Origin: DATIXJ01 sp963714795 | Lineage (GTDB): Bacteria > Bacteroidota > Ignavibacteria > UBA10030 > SZUA-254 | Length of the DNA: 64,000 bases | NCBI GenBank assembly: GCA_963714795.1 | Contig: CAVQPS010000009.1 | Location: forward strand, 310,001 to 374,000 | Direction: 5' to 3' | Shown: positions 44,020 through 51,080 of the stretch, one piece after another | Position numbering within the stretch: the stretch's first letter is position 1 | Layout of the letters: every line of letters begins with the position of its first letter | The notes under the pieces: generated by a model | What the model was told of the DNA's origin: nothing | Databases searched by the model: none | The model's input: the letters and a program-made list of their open reading frames with translations, nothing else | Program-made: the position numbers and the translations under genes

Positions 44020-45114
44020 TTATGATTTTTGCATTTGAGAAACAAGGTCTTTTATTGCTTCAGATTTATAACACAGCGGCGAGGCTGCATCGCGACGAAT
44101 CTTGGTAAGTTCCGCCACAATACTCAACCCGATTTCTTCCGCGGTCACGGCACTCACATCGATTCCTATCGGTGCATAAACACGTCGCAATGCCTCGGCT
44201 GAACCGCCGCGGTTAAGAATATGTTCAAACGTCGTCAAAACCTTTTTTTTGCTTCCAATCATACCGATATACCTGGCGTCCGTGCGGATCGCACGTTCGA
44301 GCACTTCTTCATCGTACCGATGACCGCGAGTGACAATGACAATATAGGATGATCCTGTAATCGATATTCGATCAAACACCGATGTGAAGTCGTCTGCAAT
44401 TGTTTCTACGGCATCCGGAAATCGTTGTCGGTTTGCAAATGAAGGCCGATCATCGATGATCATAACCCGGAATCCGATTGCCGATGCAAACCGGCAGACA
44501 TATTTCGAAACGTGACCGCCGCCGAAAATGATCAACGAGGGGCTTCCGGCAATTGGCTCAATGATCAGCTCACGGTCGTCAAAACGGATCCGCCGGGTTT
44601 CCTGCCGGTGCAATGTTTTCTGTACGACATTGTGAAGATCAAACGGTATCGCGCCGATTTTTTTTTGAATTTCCTGAATTGCTGTCTGATCATCAACGAC
44701 AAATTTTTGTGAGATTGTTTTATCCGGTTCCAGCAGAGAAAGCAGCAACGAGTCTTTACCGGCATCCCGTAACAATTTCAGTGACCGAAACATCGGAATA
44801 TCACGTCGCGTTACCGGCTCAATGAAAACATCGAGGCTTCCGCCGCAGATCAAACCATGTTCAACATCGTCGTTATTCAATTGAAAAGTGAGAATGTCCG
44901 CAACGCCGGCATCGAAGAGTTTATGCGCAGAAGTAATGACATCTCCTTCCATGCACCCGCCGCCGATAGTCCCAGCCGAAACAATTCCCTGTTGCCTGAT
45001 GAGCATCTTCGAGTGAGCCGAGGCGGGCGTCGATCCGGTGGTAGCGATAATCGTTGCGAGCATAACGCGCTCTTCGGTTTCCAGCGATTTCAATATTTCA
45101 TCATACATATCCAT
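44020..45114 (-). CDS. xdhC: XdhC/CoxI-family molybdenum cofactor chaperone
   Basis: 364 residues. The N-terminal XdhC domain (TIIATTGSTPASAHSKMLI, GTIGGGCMEGDVI, LICGGSLDVFIEP, including the conserved GGGCxE cysteine) binds sulfurated cofactor. The C-terminal Rossmann-like domain is LIIFGGGHVSKYVCRFASAIGFRVMIIDDRP...GHRYDEEVLERAI...YIGMIGSKKK. XdhC-type proteins sulfurate and deliver cofactor to xanthine dehydrogenase. Start codon overlaps the previous stop as TAATG. Confidence 0.94.
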   Translation of the reverse strand: MDMYDEILKSLETEERVMLATIIATTGSTPASAHSKMLIRQQGIVSAGTIGGGCMEGDVITSAHKLFDAGVADILTFQLNNDDVEHGLICGGSLDVFIEPVTRRDIPMFRSLKLLRDAGKDSLLLSLLEPDKTISQKFVVDDQTAIQEIQKKIGAIPFDLHNVVQKTLHRQETRRIRFDDRELIIEPIAGSPSLIIFGGGHVSKYVCRFASAIGFRVMIIDDRPSFANRQRFPDAVETIADDFTSVFDRISITGSSYIVIVTRGHRYDEEVLERAIRTDARYIGMIGSKKKVLTTFEHILNRGGSAEALRRVYAPIGIDVSAVTAEEIGLSIVAELTKIRRDAASPLCYKSEAIKDLVSQMQKS

Positions 45115-45560
45115 TATCTTCCGATATCTTCATTCCATAACAACGGATGTGCCGTTATGAATTCCCTCATCATATCAACACATTCCCTGAGATCAAGATT
45201 GATCACGTTCACCGAATGTTCTTTCATGAATTGTTCGGCGCCGGGAAATGTTTTCGCCTCACCGGCAATGACCTGAGGAATATTGAATTGCACGACAGCA
45301 CCGGCACACAAATAACACGGCATGAGGGTCGAATATAATACCGTATCACGATAGGAACCGGCCCGGCCGGCGTTGATCAGGCAATCGATCTCCGCATGCT
45401 TCATCGGGTTTGCTTCCTGCACCCTGCGGTTATGACCGCGTCCGATAATTTTCCCATTCCGAACCAATATCGATCCGATCGGAATACCTCCTTCCGCCAA
45501 ACCTTTTTTCGCTTCATCGATCGCCGCTTGCATAAATTCGTCCATGATCATCTTGCTCAT
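45114..45560 (-). CDS. Yeast-type cytosine deaminase-like nucleobase deaminase
   Basis: 148 residues from ATG 45560, chosen because it forms an ATGA overlap with puuD. The zinc deaminase motif is KHAEIDCLINAG (HxE) plus TLMPCYLCAGAVV (PCxxC). The GGIPIGSILVRNGKIIGRGHNRRVQ strand and the tail HPLLWNEDIGR closely resemble yeast cytosine deaminase FCY1, which ends WFEDIGE, rather than TadA or bacillary guanine deaminase. Such bacterial homologues can act on cytosine, isocytosine or related oxopyrimidines. In this purine operon a guanine-like substrate is also conceivable. Confidence 0.85.
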   Translation of the reverse strand: MSKMIMDEFMQAAIDEAKKGLAEGGIPIGSILVRNGKIIGRGHNRRVQEANPMKHAEIDCLINAGRAGSYRDTVLYSTLMPCYLCAGAVVQFNIPQVIAGEAKTFPGAEQFMKEHSVNVINLDLRECVDMMREFITAHPLLWNEDIGR

Positions 45561-46369
45561 GCTTTCCGGATAATTTTTGCGGCTCCCCAGCCAACCAAGA
45601 CAAGAATGGAAAGTACAACCCAATTCCACGAATCGCCATAGGTCGTCACGGGAAAATGATTGCTGATCATAATGAAGACAACCGGGACCGCCAAAAAAGT
45701 ATTATGTTTTGATCGCATTTTCGCGCGATTGCCCAACGTGAAGTCGGGTTCTTTTCCTTCATGCAATGCGGCAACCATTTTGCGCTGTGACGGTAAAATC
45801 CGCATCCACACATTTGCCGTCATGATGGTACCGAATATTGCGCCGACGTGAATAAACGCTGCCCGCCCGCCCATAATCTGTGTAAGACCGAAAATAATTC
45901 CGACGAGAAGAATGTATGAGATAACAACACCGACTTTTTCATTCTGTGCAAGTTTCGAGCTCCACAGGAAATCATACAGTGGCCACGAGAGAACAATCGA
46001 CCCGATACCGATAAGAATCGGAACCGTATCGTTCGCGCCTTCATCTGCCATCAATCCGCCGACATAATAAACAAGGATAAGCAATGTTATTCCGCTGACC
46101 CAGGTGATAAACGCTTCCCATCGGAACCAATGGAGAGTGCTCGACTTCAACAGAGGCTTCTTTTGTTTTTCGACGAGATAAAAACCGCCGCTATGCACCA
46201 TCCAGACATGACCATCCGATTTTGTTTCCGGGGACTGTTTTTCCATTTCGGTAAACCGGCCGTCGAGCCATGTGAAAAAATATGTCTGCCCGACCCACAT
46301 GATCCCTGCGAAGACATGGATCCATCGGGCAGCAATATTCAGCCATTCGGAAAGATTTGTTTCATCCAT
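45557..46369 (-). CDS. puuD: Membrane urate oxidase PuuD, membrane domain only
   Basis: 270 residues with about eight hydrophobic segments. This is the urate oxidase N-terminal family (PF06181-type): LNIAARWIHVFAGIMWVGQTYFFTWLDGRF, GFYLVEKQKKPLLKSSTLHWFRWEA, RAAFIHVGAIFGTIMTANVWMRILPSQR, and RSKHNTFLAVPVVFIMISNHFP. Conserved histidines in membrane helices probably bind heme. PuuD oxidises urate to 5-hydroxyisourate with electrons going to a cytochrome rather than making H2O2. The C-terminal cytochrome c domain found in longer members is missing here, so a separate electron acceptor is needed. Confidence 0.92.
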   Translation of the reverse strand: MDETNLSEWLNIAARWIHVFAGIMWVGQTYFFTWLDGRFTEMEKQSPETKSDGHVWMVHSGGFYLVEKQKKPLLKSSTLHWFRWEAFITWVSGITLLILVYYVGGLMADEGANDTVPILIGIGSIVLSWPLYDFLWSSKLAQNEKVGVVISYILLVGIIFGLTQIMGGRAAFIHVGAIFGTIMTANVWMRILPSQRKMVAALHEGKEPDFTLGNRAKMRSKHNTFLAVPVVFIMISNHFPVTTYGDSWNWVVLSILVLVGWGAAKIIRKA

Positions 46370-46425
46370 TGGTCAATTCAAAAAGAAAAAGTCAAAATTA
46401 AAAAAAATTTTCGCAACTCCCAACG

Positions 46426-46773
46426 TTAGGTTCCGCGATACGTTGAATATCCGAACGGATTCAAAAGGAGCGGCACGTGATAATGTGTTACCGGTTCTTT
46501 TAATTCAAAGACGACTGGAATATACGGATAAAAACCTTCCACACCGATAGAACGAAAATATTCGACAGTAAGAAATGTCATTCGATAAATACCTGCATGG
46601 ATGGGCGTGCCTTCCGGTAAAAGATTCGAAATCCGCCCGACAGTATCGGTTTCTCCACGGGCAAGTTCTCTCCAATCTTTTGCTGCCGTGTACATTTCGA
46701 GGATAACTTTGAGGGCAACCGCCGGTTTCCCTCGTGAAGTATCGAGAACGTGTGTCGTGATCGGGCTTTTCAT
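46426..46773 (-). CDS. uraH: 5-hydroxyisourate hydrolase (transthyretin-like)
   Basis: 115 residues. It hydrolyses 5-hydroxyisourate to OHCU. Family motifs: ITTHVLDTSRGKPA (catalytic His), GRISNLL (Arg), FYPYIPVVFEL, HYHVPLLLNPFGYSTYRGT. The C-terminal tetrapeptide is YRGT rather than the nearly universal YRGS, a conservative change. Overlaps the DUF6986 gene upstream by 4 bases. Confidence 0.95.
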   Translation of the reverse strand: MKSPITTHVLDTSRGKPAVALKVILEMYTAAKDWRELARGETDTVGRISNLLPEGTPIHAGIYRMTFLTVEYFRSIGVEGFYPYIPVVFELKEPVTHYHVPLLLNPFGYSTYRGT

Positions 46774-48125
46774 ACCTTTTGTCTTCCTTTAAGAATTTTC
46801 ACAAACGATCGCGAACGAATTTCGTCAAGCGTCAATCCGGTCGAGAGAGCTTCTTGTTCGGTTATCGCACCGCAATTGATACCGCGAAGAAAATAATTCA
46901 GCAAACCCTGGCCCGTTGCGGCGTCGTCAAACACTTCACCGATGAGCGTGGCTTGTGCCGCTTTTTCCATAAACGTTTTCAGACGAATGGATGCCTCTTC
47001 GAGTCCTTCCAGAAAAAAAGCATGCACGGCGGCATACCGTACCGGCAATTGTGCAGGATGGAGATCCCATCCCTGATAATAGCCGTTCATCAACGAATGA
47101 TTGATATGTTCGATATTCAAACGCCATGTGCGGTGAACGGTATCGCGATTTTCTTTGGCTTGTTTTGCCGTCAGCGGTTTGCCTCCTTTGACTGCGCGAT
47201 GCGGGCCAACGGGCATAATGTTCGTCGCACCGTCGGAAATCCAGACGCCGGTACCGGCAAGAGCAACCTTCATCATCTGCCGTGCGAAATCGCACGCAGG
47301 ATGCGTCATGCTTTGATACGCGGCGGTGATGTTCATCGATGCGGTATAATCATACACGCCGAAATGCGCCGAGATGCATCGTCCATCACCGGCAGCAACC
47401 AGAATCGGTAAGGCAGATTCGCCGCGGCTATTGATGATCGACTGCGGCGTCTCAACCATGATCTCGAGCTTCAGTGAACCCGCCGGTAACGACAACGATG
47501 ATTCAAGCTGACGGAATAACTCGACAAGAGCATGGACTTGTTCCGGTGCAACGACTTTCGGCAAGGTCACGACAAAATTTTCGGGAAGCTTTCCGTCGGT
47601 TTGATTAATGAGCGTCGTGACAAAAATATCGAGCGTCCGGATGCTGCGCGCTTTCAATTCCTCTGTAAATGGCTTGAGACGAATACCGATAAACGGTGAG
47701 AGCGAATTTCCCTTCATGCCGCGTGCAACTTCACCAGCTGTAAATTCCGCGTGATGGTCTTCTTCCGAATCAGGGCGGTTACCGTAACCGTCTTCGAAAT
47801 CGACACGAAAATCTTCCACCGGTTCACGCTGCAGTTTTTCTATGATGCGCGCATATAATAATTTATGAAATGCCGGCGTTCCCTTCATGCCCAGCGCTTT
47901 TCCAAAAGCCGACGGATTCGGTGCATAATCTTTCAACAATTGCAACGCCGTTGCGCCGAGTTTTCGTGCAGTATCGGCTTTAAAAATCTGCGCTCCGCCG
48001 TAAACGGTATGCACCGGTTGCCGATGTGGCGAATCGCCGGGATACTGTTTGTAAAAGGCGGTATTCGATTCAGTCAGCAGCGAAATGATTTTATCAGAAC
48101 GTTTTTGATTTAACGAAGAATTCAT
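46770..48125 (-). CDS. DUF6986 aldolase/citrate-lyase-like protein of the purine cluster
   Basis: 451 residues. Motifs recall the HpcH/HpaI-CitE-malate synthase TIM-barrel superfamily: EDFRVDFEDGYGNRPDSEEDHH, SPFIGIRLKPFTEEL, VVTLPKVVAPEQV, LKLEIMVETPQSII (metal E), ISAHFGVYDYTASMNI, and GYYQGWDLHPAQLPVRYAA (the W-D-LHPAQ loop seen in CitE-like enzymes). It corresponds to the family called DUF6986, found next to allantoin-degradation genes in other bacteria. The reaction is unknown. Since the pathway ends in glyoxylate or ureidoglycolate, a glyoxylate-consuming or -forming lyase is a reasonable hypothesis. Located between uraD and uraH with overlap. Confidence 0.8.
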   Translation of the reverse strand: MNSSLNQKRSDKIISLLTESNTAFYKQYPGDSPHRQPVHTVYGGAQIFKADTARKLGATALQLLKDYAPNPSAFGKALGMKGTPAFHKLLYARIIEKLQREPVEDFRVDFEDGYGNRPDSEEDHHAEFTAGEVARGMKGNSLSPFIGIRLKPFTEELKARSIRTLDIFVTTLINQTDGKLPENFVVTLPKVVAPEQVHALVELFRQLESSLSLPAGSLKLEIMVETPQSIINSRGESALPILVAAGDGRCISAHFGVYDYTASMNITAAYQSMTHPACDFARQMMKVALAGTGVWISDGATNIMPVGPHRAVKGGKPLTAKQAKENRDTVHRTWRLNIEHINHSLMNGYYQGWDLHPAQLPVRYAAVHAFFLEGLEEASIRLKTFMEKAAQATLIGEVFDDAATGQGLLNYFLRGINCGAITEQEALSTGLTLDEIRSRSFVKILKGRQKV

Positions 48126-48134
48126 AATAAATAT

Positions 48135-48641
48135 TTATGTAGAAAAGGTTTTATTAAGTCGTAATGATATAATCTTCGCCTGCTCGCCCGCCGCAATCCT
48201 GATTTCTTCGGAAGGAATATTATTCATCCGTTTATTCAAAAGATCGAGCATTTCTTCCGCAGTTTTGCCGGTCGCGCAGACTATGAAAATATAACCAAAT
48301 TTTGATTCATACAAATTATTTCCTTCGGCAAGGGCTTTCAGAACTTTTTCAGTCGTTAGTGCTAATCCTGCCTGTTCGCCTTCCGATAATTGTGCCGTCG
48401 TCGGGAAACGCTTGCGCAGGTCTTTGATGTCGCCGATCTTCGGATGATGCGAAAACGCTTCTTTCCAATCGTTGGGCGACAACGCATTCCACACCTCGTC
48501 GGCAACGGCAACGAGATGATGAATATCGCGAAAAGGCCGGCGCTCCTGCATCGCATTTGCCCATCGAAGAGAACCACAGCATTGCCGGAATAATGTGACG
48601 GCTTCCTGAATCGGAAGCATGTTCAATTGTTCTGTCGTCAT
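48135..48641 (-). CDS. uraD: OHCU decarboxylase
   Basis: 168 residues. It decarboxylates 2-oxo-4-hydroxy-4-carboxy-5-ureidoimidazoline to S-allantoin. Motifs: FRQCCGSLRWANAMQERRPF, AFSHHPKIGDIKDLRKRF (catalytic His in HPKIG), SEGEQAGL (E), and FGYIFIVCATGKTAEEMLDLL. Complete. Starts 9 bases after allantoicase ends. Confidence 0.95.
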   Translation of the reverse strand: MTTEQLNMLPIQEAVTLFRQCCGSLRWANAMQERRPFRDIHHLVAVADEVWNALSPNDWKEAFSHHPKIGDIKDLRKRFPTTAQLSEGEQAGLALTTEKVLKALAEGNNLYESKFGYIFIVCATGKTAEEMLDLLNKRMNNIPSEEIRIAAGEQAKIISLRLNKTFST

Positions 48642-48650
48642 CGCTTCGCG

Positions 48651-49652
48651 TTACTTTGCAATCGTTCCCCACACTCTCAGCCGGCTTATTCCGCCGTCAG
48701 GATAAATGTTCAACCGAACGTGGGTTGCCGGTCCGACTTTTTTCAGTTTGGTGAAGAAATGCCGCTTGTGCGGAGAAAGTTTTGTTTCCGGTAGAAGTTC
48801 TTTCCATCTCATCTCATGACAGGTCAATGCGTCAACAATGCGATGCGGTTCATAACAGACGTCAATAGAACAACGGTCCGGATAATTTCCTTTGAAATGA
48901 TTCGTGTCAACCTCGATTTTTCCGATGATGCCTGATCGTCCCAATTGAACAATTGCCCAATCGTATCCCGGACCGCGGCGGCGTTTTGTTTCCCAACCGT
49001 CGCCCATATTTTTTGCCCGACCCGGCATGATCAGGTTTTCCTTCGATCCGAAAAACATATCGCTTGCCGCGACGACCGTCCCGCCGTTTTCAATAGCCGC
49101 AAGATCGATCAATGTATTTGCTTTCATGCGTTTCCAATCGGGGACAACCGTACCGTACACTCTGAACCGTGCCACACCGCCGTCGGGATAAATATTGAGG
49201 CGAAGATGTGTCCACTGCTCGAGATGTCTAACCGAAAAAAGATTTTGTGAACCCGGTTTCAAGGGGGACTTCGGAAGAATTTCTGTCCACCTGGTTGAAG
49301 GATTCGGTGACGATTTTGTTACATGGCATGCTTCAACGGAAGCGTAGGCCGGATTATTGCCGAGAAAATGATTCGTGTCGATATCGATGCCGCGCACAAC
49401 ACCTGCAACTCCCAGTTTGACGACGCACCAATCATGCCCCGGTGTACGCTTACGCCGCGTTTCCCAACCGTCCATCCATTTTCCGCGATCGGTAAATTTG
49501 TCCGGGAGAAAAATCCCTCTGTCCGGTTTCAGCAAATTTTCTTTCGGGGCAAAAAACTCGTCGCTCGCGAGAATAGCTTTTCCGCCGATTCTATCGGAAG
49601 CTAAATCCACAAGACCGGAAAATGCGGCCGTTGTTTGAATTCCATTATCCAT
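48651..49652 (-). CDS. alc: Allantoicase
   Basis: 333 residues made of two homologous halves. Each half has an ASDEFFAPKENLL / ASDMFFGSKENLI start, a DGWETRRKR or DGWETKRRRGPGYDW segment, an IDIDTNHFLGNNPA or IEVDTNHFKGNYPD strand, and an HLRLNIYPDGGVARFRVYG or HVRLNIYPDGGISRLRVWG end. It hydrolyses allantoate to ureidoglycolate and urea. The start is supported by AAAGGA. About 70 bases separate it from allB. Confidence 0.96.
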   Translation of the reverse strand: MDNGIQTTAAFSGLVDLASDRIGGKAILASDEFFAPKENLLKPDRGIFLPDKFTDRGKWMDGWETRRKRTPGHDWCVVKLGVAGVVRGIDIDTNHFLGNNPAYASVEACHVTKSSPNPSTRWTEILPKSPLKPGSQNLFSVRHLEQWTHLRLNIYPDGGVARFRVYGTVVPDWKRMKANTLIDLAAIENGGTVVAASDMFFGSKENLIMPGRAKNMGDGWETKRRRGPGYDWAIVQLGRSGIIGKIEVDTNHFKGNYPDRCSIDVCYEPHRIVDALTCHEMRWKELLPETKLSPHKRHFFTKLKKVGPATHVRLNIYPDGGISRLRVWGTIAK

Positions 49653-49724
49653 AGCTTTTATCCTTTAAGGAAAGTATAAAACTACTACAAAGAAGAGAAA
49701 AATCCAATTTTTTATTGCATCGAT

Positions 49725-51068
49725 TTACCTTTGCGTCAACACGGTTCCTGCCGATTTTCCGATAATCTCCCCGCCGTCGAATACTTTTTCTCCGCGAAGA
49801 AATGTTGCAACAACCGCTCCGAATAACTCTTTCCCTTCGTACGGAGTGATTTTGTGCCGATGGAATGTGGTCGATGGCTGAACGATGAATGATTGATTCG
49901 GATTCCAGACCACAAAATCGGCGTCATGCCCGGGAGCAATTGCTCCTTTGTGATTTTCCAGTCCGACAAATTTTGCCGGGTTGTGCGACATCCACCGTGC
50001 AAGATCGGATACTTTGAAGCCCCGTTTTCGCGCTTCCGTCCAGACAATCGGGAGTCCGAATTGCAACGAAGCAATCCCTCCCCATGCCCGCTGAAAATCG
50101 CCGGTGTCAAGCAGCTTCATCGACGGCGGAGACGGCGAATGATCCGACACGATAAAATCCAGTACGCCGTTCTTCAATGCATCCCATAATTTTTCTTTGT
50201 TTTCATGTTCGCGAATAGGAGGCGCACATTTGAACCTCGTATCGCCGTCGGGAATTTCCTCAGCAGTAAAATAAAGATAATGCGGACAGGTTTCCGTTGT
50301 TACCGGCAGCCCTTGCGCGCGCGCCCGTTCCAATATCGGAATTGCATCCGATGAAGAAACATGAACGATATGAACCTTGCAATTGTATTCTTCAGAAAGA
50401 CGAAGCATCAGCGCAATCGCATCATGTTCCCATTTCCTCGGACGTGAACGAAGATATTCTCTATACAATTTGGGATTTCGAAATGAGGGTGGTGAATTTT
50501 CCTCGGTCAATTCACAATGAACCAGCAACCGCATGTTGTGTCTTGCAATGATCGGCATTGCTTTGCGGAGATCCGATTCAGTCACGTTCGGAAACTTATC
50601 GATGCCGGAATGAATGAGAAATGCCTTGATACCGAACACTCCGGCTTCGATAAGCTGTTCGATCTGATCGGTATTGCCGGGAATCAATCCTCCGTAGAAT
50701 CCGCAATCGACATAAAGTTCTCCTTCTGCAACAGAACATTTTTTTCGAAATGCTTCGACCGTTGTTGTAACCGGCGAACTGTTCAGCGGCATTTCAATAA
50801 GTGTCGTGATACCGCCTGCCGCTGCTGCTTTCGTTGCCGTCTCAAACCCTTCCCATTCCGTTCGGCCAGGTTCGTTGATGTGGACATGCGTATCGACCAG
50901 TCCCGGCATGATGACAAGATCGCCGAAATCTTCAACGACGGCATCCTGAGAAATTTCATCGCGGGAAGTAACGGCAATAATCTTTCCATCGCGGCAATGA
51001 ACTGCCGCCTGCTTCACACCATCAGGTTTTACAACATTATTGCTGCGAAGAATATGCGTTGATGCCAT
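49725..51068 (-). CDS. allB: Allantoinase
   Basis: 447 residues from ATG 51068; a TTG one codon earlier is possible. It hydrolyses S-allantoin to allantoate. Metal motifs: MPGLVDTHVHINEPGRTEWEGFETATKAAAAGG, GIKAFLIHSGID (lysine), LLVHCELTEE, VHIVHVSSSDAIP and IVSDHSPSP. The GRTEWEGFETATKAAAAGGITT and SDHSPSP phrases separate it from dihydropyrimidinases. Upstream neighbour xdhB ends 12 bases before. Confidence 0.95.
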   Translation of the reverse strand: MASTHILRSNNVVKPDGVKQAAVHCRDGKIIAVTSRDEISQDAVVEDFGDLVIMPGLVDTHVHINEPGRTEWEGFETATKAAAAGGITTLIEMPLNSSPVTTTVEAFRKKCSVAEGELYVDCGFYGGLIPGNTDQIEQLIEAGVFGIKAFLIHSGIDKFPNVTESDLRKAMPIIARHNMRLLVHCELTEENSPPSFRNPKLYREYLRSRPRKWEHDAIALMLRLSEEYNCKVHIVHVSSSDAIPILERARAQGLPVTTETCPHYLYFTAEEIPDGDTRFKCAPPIREHENKEKLWDALKNGVLDFIVSDHSPSPPSMKLLDTGDFQRAWGGIASLQFGLPIVWTEARKRGFKVSDLARWMSHNPAKFVGLENHKGAIAPGHDADFVVWNPNQSFIVQPSTTFHRHKITPYEGKELFGAVVATFLRGEKVFDGGEIIGKSAGTVLTQR

Positions 51069-51080
51069 CAAGGGAAGGAA

